Assembly (NCBI GenBank): GCA_902800495.1
Contig: CADCET010000014.1
Coordinates: 1 to 61,891, forward strand
Length of the DNA stretch: 61,891 bases
Source of the DNA: an uncultured Prevotellaceae bacterium
Lineage (GTDB): Bacteria > Bacteroidota > Bacteroidia > Bacteroidales > Bacteroidaceae
Direction: 5' to 3'
Shown here: positions 5,692-14,029 of the stretch, one piece after another
Numbering within the stretch: position 1 is the stretch's first letter
Layout: each line of letters begins with the position of its first letter
Notes under the pieces: model-generated
Told to the model about the DNA's origin: nothing
Database searches by the model: none
The model's input: the letters and a program-made list of their open reading frames with translations, nothing else
Program-made: the position numbers and the translations under genes

Positions 5692-7275
5692 TTATTTATT
5701 GATGAATACCTTCTTACCATTTACGATGTAAAGTCCCTTCGTGGGCTGACTGACGCGGCGGCCTTGCAGGTCATACACCGGAGCGGTAGTCGCTCGAGCT
5801 TGCTCGCAAAGAAATTCTTCACTCTTCACTCTTAACTCTTCACTTATTGAAGTTGTCTCGTCGAAGTCGAAGAACTCGCGGGCACCAGCGGTATATTTCA
5901 GGTAAGCCTTGCCTACGCCGACCGTCTTGCCACTTTTCATCTTGTAGAAGCCCACGCCCTGCGAGCCGTTGTTCAGCACATAGAATGTACCATTGTTCTC
6001 CACTCCTGCTGCAGCTGACACGCCCATCAGGTTATTGGCTTGCGTGTCGTCGCTTGCGGTCGTCGTCTTCGTCATGACGGGATTGTCGCCTGTCGTTTTC
6101 AGGACTACGGCTGTGCCAGCGTCCACAATTCCGTTAGCAACCTTATTCAGCGTCAGTTCTGTACCGCTGAGAGCCACCTTGAACACCTCCGTATTCGCAT
6201 CGGCCGCGAAGCTGTAGTTCTGATTGTAGAACGTTGTCCACTTGGCACCGCCTGCCGCGTTCGCCGTCGGGTTCATCGTCACTGTCGCGCCGTTTGGGAA
6301 TGCATCAGTATCAATAGACGGATTGCTGTTAAAGGTAACAGTAGCCAGATTTGGGCAAGCAGTGAAGGCATGATCGCCGATACTCGTCAAATGGGAACCT
6401 GCGGAAAAGGTGACAGTAGTCAGTTTATTGCAAGCATAGAAGGCATATCTGCCGATGGTTGTCACACTGGCGGGAATAGTGATCTCTGCAAAACCTGCAT
6501 CCAGGAAATAAGAGAAGGCCGATTCGCCGATGCTTGTCACGCCGTCGGGGATGTCGATCGAACTCAGGGCAGTATGTCCGAAGGCCGAACCGCCGATGGT
6601 CGTCAAAAGGGAACCTTCGGAAAAAGTGACAGTAGTCAGCTTTTTGCAACTTTCGAAGGCATTAACGCCGATGGTCGTCACGCTGGCGGGGATGGATACC
6701 GACGACAGTTCTGAGCATCCAGAGAAGGCATGATTTTTAATGCTTGTCACGCCGTCGGGAATAGTAATCGAAGTCAGACTGCTGCATTCACGAAAGGCAT
6801 CATTACCGATGCTCGTCAAATGGGAACCTGCGGAAAAGGTGACAGTAGTCAGTTTATTGCAAGCATAGAAGGCATATTGGCCGATGCTCGTCACGCTGGC
6901 GGGAATGGTGATCGAACCCAGACTGCTGCATTCACGAAAGGCCATATCACCGATGGTCAGCAGTCCTTCGGGGAGCGATACCGTATTCAGGTTCGTTAAA
7001 CCGTTGAACGAATTCTTGCCGATGTGAGTCACGCCAGCCTCGACAACGACGCTTGTGATTTTGTTTCTGTAAGATTGCCATGGTTGATCTTCGTACGACG
7101 AATAATCCTCCATGGCTCCGCTGCCATTATTCTTCCAGATAGTCATCACGCCGTCGTCGGTCAGTTGATATTCGACATCATCGCCGCACCAACCGCCGGC
7201 ATAAGGGTCTTGTGCCCACGCGCCCGTCGCTGTTGTCATGAGCAGCACGAGCAATGAAAGTAATTTTCTTTGCAT
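5692..7275 (-). CDS. BspA-like leucine-rich-repeat secreted protein
   Basis: A 527-residue protein with a signal peptide (MQRKLLSLLVLLMTTATGAW, then AQ). Residues about 70-330 hold around ten LRR_5/BspA repeats of the type 'TIPASVTSIGQYAFYACNKL'. Two repeats are nearly identical at DNA level (about 6387-6447 and 6817-6877), suggesting recent duplication. A beta-rich domain follows, and the end 'VYDLQGRRVSQPTKGLYIVN' plus a Lys-rich tail is the C-terminal module seen on many secreted Prevotella proteins. BspA proteins are surface proteins implicated in adhesion to host or other bacteria. Residues encoded at 5811-5846 come from a mobile-looking repeat shared with ygiQ. Promoter at 7362-7392. 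Confidence 0.9.
   Translation of the reverse strand: MQRKLLSLLVLLMTTATGAWAQDPYAGGWCGDDVEYQLTDDGVMTIWKNNGSGAMEDYSSYEDQPWQSYRNKITSVVVEAGVTHIGKNSFNGLTNLNTVSLPEGLLTIGDMAFRECSSLGSITIPASVTSIGQYAFYACNKLTTVTFSAGSHLTSIGNDAFRECSSLTSITIPDGVTSIKNHAFSGCSELSSVSIPASVTTIGVNAFESCKKLTTVTFSEGSLLTTIGGSAFGHTALSSIDIPDGVTSIGESAFSYFLDAGFAEITIPASVTTIGRYAFYACNKLTTVTFSAGSHLTSIGDHAFTACPNLATVTFNSNPSIDTDAFPNGATVTMNPTANAAGGAKWTTFYNQNYSFAADANTEVFKVALSGTELTLNKVANGIVDAGTAVVLKTTGDNPVMTKTTTASDDTQANNLMGVSAAAGVENNGTFYVLNNGSQGVGFYKMKSGKTVGVGKAYLKYTAGAREFFDFDETTSISEELRVKSEEFLCEQARATTAPVYDLQGRRVSQPTKGLYIVNGKKVFINK
5811..5846. repeat. Repeat segment inside the BspA-like gene
   Basis: 36 bases matching 53471-53506 in the ygiQ gene with one difference. 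It consists of tandem 'ttcactc' heptamers beginning GAAATTCTTC. In the BspA-like gene it is read on the minus strand and encodes 'SEELRVKSEEF'. Confidence 0.85.
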
Positions 7276-7361
7276 AATGTCTTTGTTTTTATGTTACGTT
7301 TACAGTTGATCTCTTGCTTCGTCACCATAGTTAATAACTACAGGTGCTTAAAATGAACGTG

Positions 7362-7392
7362 CAAAGGTAGTTATTTTTATCATACCACCAAA
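7362..7392 (-). promoter_or_regulatory. Promoter of the BspA-like gene
   Basis: Minus-strand TTTG (7389-7392), a 19-bp gap, TACCTTTG (7362-7369). The transcript leader would be about 80 nt. Confidence 0.75.
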
Positions 7393-7449
7393 GAAAATGG
7401 CTAAAAATCCTCGGAACAATGCTGAAATCGTGACATGGGGGACATTAGG

Positions 7450-7537
7450 AATGGCTTATATCGGACGACGAAATGGCTTATATCGGATGACGAAATGGCT
7501 TATATCGGATGACGAAATGGCTTATTTCGGGTGCTAA
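7450..7537. repeat. Four tandem 22-bp repeats
   Basis: Units start AATGGCTTAT at 7450, 7472, 7494 and 7516, exactly 22 bp apart, with few differences. Related 22-mers occur at 26009-26074. The array lies between the divergent BspA-like gene and proS. There are no spacers, so it is not a CRISPR. Confidence 0.85.
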
Positions 7538-7572
7538 AATCGCCGCTTTCCGGGATAAACACTGCGGAAGCG

Positions 7573-7756
7573 GCGAATGTGACATGTGACATGTGGCATT
7601 TAGCGTGTTCGCAAGTGTCGGAAAAATGGAAAGGAAGAATTTCTTATAATATTATATTTTATATTATATATATTATATATAATATATATAATATAAGTTT
7701 TCAAATCTCACAAATTGAAAATTCGCTAAATGTCACATGTCACATGTCACATTCGC
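7573..7756. mobile_element. MITE-like inverted-repeat element
   Basis: 32-bp arms at 7573-7604 and 7725-7756 are inverted copies with one mismatch; each contains repeated 'catgtgacatgtgac'. The 120-bp interior is extremely AT-rich (runs of 'tatataata') and non-coding. Size, terminal inverted repeats and lack of genes fit a MITE or a very long hairpin. It ends 31 bp before the proS -33 element. Confidence 0.6.
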
Positions 7757-7787
7757 GAGAAGTCGCGATTTTTTTATTAGAAATTAC

Positions 7788-7818
7788 TTTGTCACATCAA
7801 CATTATTTCGTATCTTTG
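7788..7818 (+). promoter_or_regulatory. Promoter of proS
   Basis: TTTG at 7788-7791, a 19-bp gap and TATCTTTG at 7811-7818; the ATG follows at 7848. Confidence 0.8.
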
Positions 7819-7847
7819 CACACAAAATTAGTTAATTAAAAGAAATA

Positions 7848-9329
7848 ATGGCAAAAGAACTGAAAGAAATGACCAAGCGAGCTGACAATTACAGCCAGTG
7901 GTACAACGACTTGGTCGTCAAGGCAGACATGGCCGAACAGTCGGCCGTTCGCGGATGTATGGTCATCAAGCCCTATGGCTACGCCATCTGGGAGAAGATG
8001 CAGCAGCAGTTAGACAAGATGTTCAAGGAGACGGGCGCCCAGAACGCCTACTTCCCCCTGCTGATACCAAAGTCGTTCCTCTCGCGCGAGGCTGAGCACG
8101 TGGAGGGCTTCGCCAAGGAGTGCGCCGTGGTGACACACTACCGTCTGAAGGCTACCGAGGACAAGAGCGGCGTTGTGGTAGACCCCGCTGCCAAGCTTGA
8201 AGAGGAGCTGATTATCCGCCCGACGAGTGAGACGATTATCTGGAACACGTATAAAAACTGGATTCACTCGTGGCGCGACCTGCCCCTGATGTGCAACCAG
8301 TGGTGTAACGTCATGCGCTGGGAGATGCGCACACGTCCGTTCCTGCGCACGTCGGAATTTCTGTGGCAGGAAGGCCACACGGCTCACGCCACCCGCGAGG
8401 AGGCTGAACAGGAGGCTCAGAAGATGCTGAAGGTGTATGCCAAGTTTGCCGAAGAGTGGATGGCCGTTCCCGTCATTCAGGGCGTGAAGAGCGAGACGGA
8501 GCGTTTCGCCGGTGCGCTCGACACCTACACCATCGAGGCCATGATGCAGGACGGCAAGGCCCTTCAGAGCGGCACCAGCCACTTCCTGGGCCAGAACTTC
8601 GCCAAGGCTTTCGACGTCACCTATCTTAATAAGGAGAACAAGCCCGAATACGTCTGGGCTACGTCGTGGGGCGTGTCTACCCGCCTCATCGGTGCCCTCA
8701 TCATGACCCACTCCGACGACAACGGCCTGGTGCTGCCGCCGAAGCTGGCGCCCATCCAGGTGGTCATCATCCCCATCGCCACGAAGCCCGAACAGATGGA
8801 GCTGGTGAACAAGGAGGTGACGCCGATTATCGAGGCCCTGCGCCAGAAGGGCATCACCGTGAAGTTCGACGACGCCGACAACAAGCGCCCGGGCTTCAAG
8901 TTTGCCGACTACGAGCTGAAGGGTGTCCCCGTGCGACTGGTACTCGGTGCCCGCGACTTAGAGAACGGCACCATCGAGGTGATGCGCCGCGATACGTTAG
9001 AGAAAGAGACACGCCCGTTGGAGGGTATCGCCGACTATGTTGAGCAGCTCCTGGCCGCCATCCAGAAGAACATCTTCGAGAAGGCAAAGGCCTACCGCGA
9101 CAGCCGCATCTACGAGTGCGATGACTACGAGGAGTTCAAGGAGAGGGTTAAAGACGGCGGCTTCTTCCTCTGCCACTGGGACGGCACCGCCGAGACCGAG
9201 GCTCAGATCAAGGAGGAGACGCAGGCCACCATCCGCTGCGTGCCCTTCGGCGTAGAGCAGACTCCCGGCATCGACATGGTGAGCGGCAAGCCCTCGAAAG
9301 CGCGCGTCATCATAGCCCGCAGCTACTAA
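7848..9329 (+). CDS. proS: Prolyl-tRNA synthetase, archaeal/eukaryal type
   Basis: A 493-residue class II aminoacyl-tRNA synthetase that charges tRNA-Pro. Visible landmarks: '[16 protein letters not shown]' , motif 2 '[20 protein letters not shown]' followed by 'GHTAHAT', '[16 protein letters not shown]', motif 3 region '[17 protein letters not shown]', an anticodon-binding domain around residues 280-390, and a C-terminal domain that ends '[11 protein letters not shown]'. The terminal Tyr and the absence of the bacterial insertion domain mark the archaeal-type (type 3) ProRS, which Bacteroidota use. Preceded by a canonical promoter and a MITE-like element; followed by a strong terminator. Single-gene unit. 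Confidence 0.97.
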   Translation: MAKELKEMTKRADNYSQWYNDLVVKADMAEQSAVRGCMVIKPYGYAIWEKMQQQLDKMFKETGAQNAYFPLLIPKSFLSREAEHVEGFAKECAVVTHYRLKATEDKSGVVVDPAAKLEEELIIRPTSETIIWNTYKNWIHSWRDLPLMCNQWCNVMRWEMRTRPFLRTSEFLWQEGHTAHATREEAEQEAQKMLKVYAKFAEEWMAVPVIQGVKSETERFAGALDTYTIEAMMQDGKALQSGTSHFLGQNFAKAFDVTYLNKENKPEYVWATSWGVSTRLIGALIMTHSDDNGLVLPPKLAPIQVVIIPIATKPEQMELVNKEVTPIIEALRQKGITVKFDDADNKRPGFKFADYELKGVPVRLVLGARDLENGTIEVMRRDTLEKETRPLEGIADYVEQLLAAIQKNIFEKAKAYRDSRIYECDDYEEFKERVKDGGFFLCHWDGTAETEAQIKEETQATIRCVPFGVEQTPGIDMVSGKPSKARVIIARSY

Positions 9330-9340
9330 ACAGACATCGT

Positions 9341-9383
9341 GCGGTTTCCCTTGTTTTCCAAGACAGGGGGAACCGCTTTTTTT
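9341..9383 (+). terminator. Intrinsic terminator after proS
   Basis: GCGGTTTCCCT pairs with AGGGGGAACCGC, followed by seven T. Confidence 0.85.
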
Positions 9384-9413
9384 CAACATAATTAAACACC
9401 TAAAACTACAAAT

Positions 9414-10523
9414 ATGGAAAAGAAAAGTATGATTGCATGGGCCATCGTGCTCGGTATGGGCGGAATGATTTCGTCCTGTGGCATTGACGTCCCCAAGGAA
9501 GAGAAGACATCGTTCGAGACGATGATTGTCAAGAAGCAAGACATCACGGTGCCCTGGAAATTCAGCGCCAAGATGAAGGGCCAGTCCGACGTGACCATCA
9601 CGCCCCAGGCCAGCGGACAGCTGGTGAAAATCTGCATCGCCGAAGGCCAGCAGGTCAAGAAGGGTCAGGTGCTCTTCGAGATTGACTCCCGTAACGCCCG
9701 TCTGAACTTAGAGTCGGCTCAGGCCAACCTCCAGGCCGCCATCGCCCAGGAGAACAGCGCTAAGCTGGAGTACGAGTCAAACAAGAACCTGTTCGACAAA
9801 AAGATTGTCAGCAGCTACGTACTGTCAAGCTCAGAGAACTCCTACAAGCAGGCACAAGCCTCGGTGGCTCAGGCGCGCGCCTCTGTGAACAGCGCCAAGG
9901 TGAACCTGGGCTTCTGCACTATCACGGCGCCGGTGACCGGCGTCATTGGCGAGATTCGTGTCCGCCCCGGCGACCAGGTATCGCCCGCAACCCAACTGAC
10001 CATGTTAAGTGGTAATACAACGATGGATGCCGAATTTGCTGTGTCAGAGGCACTTATCGAAGCCGAGGTGTCGGCCGGTCTCACCAAGGAAGACAAGATG
10101 AAGCAAATGGCCAGTCTGCCGCCGGCAACGTTCGTCATGAAAAGTGGTACGGAATATCCGCATAAGGGTCGCATTACCAGCCTGACGGGAGTGGTAGATG
10201 CCGCTACCGGCTCATTAGGCGCCAAGGCCTCATTCCCCAACCCCGACGGCCACCTCTTCTCAGGCATTCAGGGAACCGTCGTGCTGCCTTTTGCCGAGAA
10301 GGACGTGATTGTCATTCCGCAGACCGCAGTGGTGAAGCTTCAGGACAAGCAGCAGGTCTATAAGGTGAAGTCCGACAGCACGGCGACAGCCGTCACGGTG
10401 AAGACGGTCGATGCAGGCAACGGTGAGGATTTCATCGTCACCAGCGGTCTGAATGTCGGCGACAAGATTGTGACGATAGGAGCTAACAACGTGCAGGAAG
10501 GACAGCAGGTATTGTTCCCCTAA
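9414..10523 (+). CDS. RND efflux periplasmic adaptor (membrane fusion lipoprotein)
   Basis: A 369-residue MFP of the AcrA/MexA type. The N-terminus is a lipoprotein signal with lipobox 'ISSC' (Cys 22). The barrel-sandwich half-motifs 'PQASGQLVKICIAEGQQVKK' and 'GFCTITAPVTGVIGEIRVRP' flank an alpha-helical hairpin of about 100 residues, followed by beta-barrel and membrane-proximal domains. It bridges the inner-membrane pump at 10751 and the outer-membrane channel at 14030, together a tripartite drug or bile-type exporter. Substrate cannot be predicted. No clear promoter was seen in the short gap after the proS terminator, and no local regulator gene is adjacent. Confidence 0.93.
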   Translation: MEKKSMIAWAIVLGMGGMISSCGIDVPKEEKTSFETMIVKKQDITVPWKFSAKMKGQSDVTITPQASGQLVKICIAEGQQVKKGQVLFEIDSRNARLNLESAQANLQAAIAQENSAKLEYESNKNLFDKKIVSSYVLSSSENSYKQAQASVAQARASVNSAKVNLGFCTITAPVTGVIGEIRVRPGDQVSPATQLTMLSGNTTMDAEFAVSEALIEAEVSAGLTKEDKMKQMASLPPATFVMKSGTEYPHKGRITSLTGVVDAATGSLGAKASFPNPDGHLFSGIQGTVVLPFAEKDVIVIPQTAVVKLQDKQQVYKVKSDSTATAVTVKTVDAGNGEDFIVTSGLNVGDKIVTIGANNVQEGQQVLFP

Positions 10524-10525
10524 TT

Positions 10526-10745
10526 AAGAGTTAAGAGTTAAGAATTAAGAGATAAGAATTAAGAGTTAAGAGTTAAGAATTAAGAGTTGTCGGCTTTGCC
10601 GATTAAGAATTAGATATTAAGAATTATAAGCTAAGAATTAATTCTAAATTCACAATTCTTAATCGCAGCGAAGCGAGAATAAATCTAAATTCTAAAATCT
10701 AAATTCTAAATTCCTGAAAGGTTATATCTAAATTCTAAATTTCTG
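10526..10745. repeat. Heptamer-type repeat array within the efflux operon
   Basis: Runs of 'ttaagag'/'ttaagaa' followed by 'ttctaaa' runs, with hairpin cores cggctttgccg (10591-10601) and 'cgcagcgaagcg' (10664-10675). The 31 bases at 10582-10612 recur inverted at 43590-43620 with one difference. No open frame. It separates the adaptor and pump genes. Confidence 0.8.
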
Positions 10746-10750
10746 AAAGA

Positions 10751-13700
10751 ATGAAGAACAATATATTCATTAACAGATACGTGATGGCCTGCGCCATCTC
10801 GATTGTCATTGCTATGGTGGGCTTCATCTGCATGAAGTCGCTGTCCATAGAGCAATACCCCAGTATTGCCCCGCCGCAGGTGATGGTAGTAACCAACTAC
10901 ACGGGCGCCGACGCTAAGACGATTATGAAATCCGTCATCCAGCCGCTGGAGGAGAGCATCAACGGCGTGCCCGGCATGACGTATATGACGTCGAAGGCCG
11001 CCTCCTCGGGCGACGTGAGCATCAGCGTGTACTTTGAGCAGGGCACCGACCCCGACATGGCGGCTGTGAACGTACAGAACCGCGTCTCGAAGTCGCTGGC
11101 CCTCTTGCCTGCCGACGTCACGAAGGTTGGCGTACAGGTGATGAAGATGCAGAGCAACATCCTCCGCATCCTCGCCGTGAGGAGTGCTGACGGCAAATAC
11201 AACGACGACTTCATCTCTAACTATGTAGACATCAACATCAAGCCGCGCCTGCAGCGCATCACGGGTGTGGGCGACGTGCAGTGCCTGGGCAACACCTATG
11301 CCCTGCGTATCTGGATGAAGCCCGACGTCATGGCGCAGTACGGCCTGGAGCCTAACGACGTCTTTGCAGCCATCAGCAACCAGAGTTTCGTCACGTCGAC
11401 GGGTTCCTTAGGCGAGCAGTCTGAGAACAAGTACCAGTACTCGATGGAGTACAAGGGCACGCTGAAGAGCGTCGAGGAGTTCAACGACATCGTCCTGAAG
11501 ACCAGCGACGGCGGCCATCTGCTGCACCTGAGCGACGTTGCAGAGGTGGAGATCGGTGCCCAGAGCTACAGCTTCCTCTCTAACATCAACGGTAAGCCGG
11601 GTACGCTGCTGATGGTGTTCCAGGCGCCCGATGCCAATGCTACTGAGGTGAACGCCCGCATCACGAAGATGTGTGAGGACATGAAGGCGACGATGCCCGC
11701 CGGCCTGGAGTTCGTCACGCTGCAGACGTCCGACGACTTCCTCTTTGCGGCTATCCACAACGTGGTTGAGACGCTCATCATCGCCATCATCCTCGTCGTC
11801 CTCGTGGTGTTCTTCTTCCTGCAGAACTTCAAGGCCACGATCATCCCCTCCATCTCCATCTGCGTGTCACTTCTGGGAACGTTTGCCATCGTCTCGCTGG
11901 CAGGCTTCTCGCTCAACATCCTGACGCTGTTCGCACTGGTGCTGGCCATCGGTACGGTGGTCGACGACGCCATTGTGGTGGTCGAGGCCGTGATGGCGAA
12001 GATGGAGAACGGCATCAGCGACGCCCATGAGGCTACGCGCCAGGCCATGAGCGAGGTGTCGGTAGCCGTCATCTCGTGTACCCTGGTGTTTATGGCCGTG
12101 TTCGTCCCCGTGACGTTTATGAGCGGCACTACGGGCACGTTCTTTACCCAGTTTGGCGTCACCATAGCCTCTTCCGTCGGACTGTCGTGCGTGTCGGCAC
12201 TGACACTCTGTCCCGCCCTCTGCGCCATCATGCTGCGGGTCACCGAAGGCAAGAAGGAGGGTAAGAACCTGACCTACTATACCAAGAAGGCTTACAACGC
12301 CAGCTACAACGCCATTTTCAGGAAATACAGCAAGAGTGTGCAGAAGTTCATCAAGCGCCCCGTGCTGGCATGGAGCCTGCTGGTGGTTGCCGGCGCCCTG
12401 CTGCTGTTCTTCATGAAGAGCCTGCCGTCGGGTCTTGTCCCGCAAGAAGACCAGGGCGTGTTCCTCGCCGAGATTCGCGCCCCGGAGGGCTATACGCTGA
12501 AGCAGACGCAGGAGCTGACGAAGCTGGTGGAGGCCAAGGTGAAGGAGATTCCTGAACTGGAGAGCTTTGCCACCGCCTGCGGCTACGGTCTTGTCTCGGG
12601 CAACGGTTCCAACTATGCCACCCTCGTCGTCCGTCTGAAGCACTGGGACGACCGTCCGGGCATGAACCATCTTATTGACCTCGTCCTCGGCCGTCTGTAC
12701 TTCGCCTGCAAGGATATCAAGAACGTGCAGGTGCTGCCCTTCCAGCTGCCGCAGGTTCCCGGCTATGGCACGAGCAACAGCGTGAGCCTCGTCGTGCAGG
12801 ACCCCACCGACGGCGACCTGTCGGAATTTGCCAAGAAGACGCAGAACTTCCTGACGAAGCTGTCTGAACGTCCCGAAATCGATATGGCCATGTCGTCCTA
12901 CTCTGAGCGCTACCCGAAGTATCAGGTTGATGTCGACGCCACGCAGTGCGACAGGGCCGGCGTGTCGCCGAAGGCGGTTCTCAGCACCCTCGGCTCTTTC
13001 TGTGGCGGTAGCTATATCGGCAACTTCAACCAGTTCGGCAAGGTCTATCGCATTATGGCCAGTGCCGCCCCCGAGAGTCGCCTCGACCCCTCGTCGCTGC
13101 AGAACATCTTTGTGAAGGTGCGCGACGGCAAGATGGCTCCCATCTCCGAATTCGTCAAGCTGAAGGAGATTGTCGGTCCGTCCAACATTGAGCACTTCAA
13201 CCTGTTCCAGAGCATCACCTGTATGATTACGGCGGCCAACGGCTATAGCGAGGGTGAGGCACATAAGGTCATCGACGAAGTGTTCCACAAGGAGATGCCC
13301 GCAACGGCCACCTACGAATACAGCAACCTGTCGCGCGAGGTCGAGGAAGAGGCCGGTTCCAACACCACCGTCTTCATCTATCTGGTCTGCGTCGTCCTGA
13401 TATACCTTATCCTGGCCTCGCTCTATAACTCGTGGTTCACGCCGATGGCCGTCCTGCTCTCCGTACCGTTCGGACTGATGGGCGCCTTCGTGTTCGCCTA
13501 TCTGGGGTCGCTGCTCCACCTGCCGGGCATGGATAACAACGTCTACCTGCAGACGGGTGTCATCATGCTCATTGGTTTGCTGGCAAAGACGGCCATCCTC
13601 ATTACCGAGTTTGCCTCAGAGCGCCGCGCCCAGGGTCTGACCATCGCCGAGGCCGCCTTCGAGGCTTGTAAGGAGCGTCTGCGTCCTATTCTCATGACTG

Positions 13701-13960
13701 TGGCCACGATGATTATCGGTATGATTCCGCTCGTCATTGAGGGCGGTGCCGGTGCCAACGGCAACCGTGCCCTCGCCCTTGGCGTCATCGGCGGTATGAG
13801 CGTCGGCACCGTAGCACTGCTCTTCGTTGTCCCCGCCTTCTTCATCGTGTTCCAGAAACTGCACGAGCGGTTCCAGGGAAAGGAAGTGACAAGTGAACAA
13901 GTGAACAAGTGGACAAGTGAACAAGTGAACAAGTGGACAAGTGAACAAGTGGACAAGTGA
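10751..13960 (+). CDS. RND multidrug efflux pump, AcrB/HAE1 family
   Basis: A 1069-residue inner-membrane proton-drug antiporter with 12 predicted transmembrane segments and two large periplasmic loops. The proton-relay pair Asp405-Asp406 lies in TM4 ('IGTVVDDAIVVVEAV'). Other landmarks: 'SIEQYPSIAPPQVMV' near the N-terminus, 'GLVPQEDQGVFLAEIRAPEG' at the start of the second half, and 'RLRPILMTVATMIIGMIP' near the end. The body is full length. The last 24 residues (about 1046-1069, containing 'SEQVNKWT' units) are encoded by an 8-bp tandem repeat and are not part of the family; the stop codon itself is within the repeat. Partners are at 9414 and 14030. Confidence 0.95.
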   Translation: MKNNIFINRYVMACAISIVIAMVGFICMKSLSIEQYPSIAPPQVMVVTNYTGADAKTIMKSVIQPLEESINGVPGMTYMTSKAASSGDVSISVYFEQGTDPDMAAVNVQNRVSKSLALLPADVTKVGVQVMKMQSNILRILAVRSADGKYNDDFISNYVDINIKPRLQRITGVGDVQCLGNTYALRIWMKPDVMAQYGLEPNDVFAAISNQSFVTSTGSLGEQSENKYQYSMEYKGTLKSVEEFNDIVLKTSDGGHLLHLSDVAEVEIGAQSYSFLSNINGKPGTLLMVFQAPDANATEVNARITKMCEDMKATMPAGLEFVTLQTSDDFLFAAIHNVVETLIIAIILVVLVVFFFLQNFKATIIPSISICVSLLGTFAIVSLAGFSLNILTLFALVLAIGTVVDDAIVVVEAVMAKMENGISDAHEATRQAMSEVSVAVISCTLVFMAVFVPVTFMSGTTGTFFTQFGVTIASSVGLSCVSALTLCPALCAIMLRVTEGKKEGKNLTYYTKKAYNASYNAIFRKYSKSVQKFIKRPVLAWSLLVVAGALLLFFMKSLPSGLVPQEDQGVFLAEIRAPEGYTLKQTQELTKLVEAKVKEIPELESFATACGYGLVSGNGSNYATLVVRLKHWDDRPGMNHLIDLVLGRLYFACKDIKNVQVLPFQLPQVPGYGTSNSVSLVVQDPTDGDLSEFAKKTQNFLTKLSERPEIDMAMSSYSERYPKYQVDVDATQCDRAGVSPKAVLSTLGSFCGGSYIGNFNQFGKVYRIMASAAPESRLDPSSLQNIFVKVRDGKMAPISEFVKLKEIVGPSNIEHFNLFQSITCMITAANGYSEGEAHKVIDEVFHKEMPATATYEYSNLSREVEEEAGSNTTVFIYLVCVVLIYLILASLYNSWFTPMAVLLSVPFGLMGAFVFAYLGSLLHLPGMDNNVYLQTGVIMLIGLLAKTAILITEFASERRAQGLTIAEAAFEACKERLRPILMTVATMIIGMIPLVIEGGAGANGNRALALGVIGGMSVGTVALLFVVPAFFIVFQKLHERFQGKEVTSEQVNKWTSEQVNKWTSEQVDK

Positions 13961-14016
13961 ACAAGTGAACAAGTAGACAAGTGAACAAGTGAACAAGTGA
14001 CAAGTGAACAAGTGAA
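13886..14016. repeat. 8-bp minisatellite spanning the end of the RND pump gene
   Basis: About sixteen units of the type GTGAACAA, with GTGGACAA and GTAGACAA variants. It starts inside the pump gene, includes its stop codon and ends 14 bp before the ATG of the outer-membrane factor. Because 8 is not a multiple of 3, a gain or loss of one unit shifts the reading frame of the pump's C-terminus. Confidence 0.9.
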
Positions 14017-14029
14017 TAAACTTTGAAAG

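Noticed and set aside
7450-7537. 22-bp array as a CRISPR
   Set aside because: Units are head to tail without spacers, and no cas genes are present.
11867-13519. Leftward 550-codon open frame in the RND pump gene
   Set aside because: Antisense shadow of a GC-rich coding region; pump motifs are intact on the plus strand.
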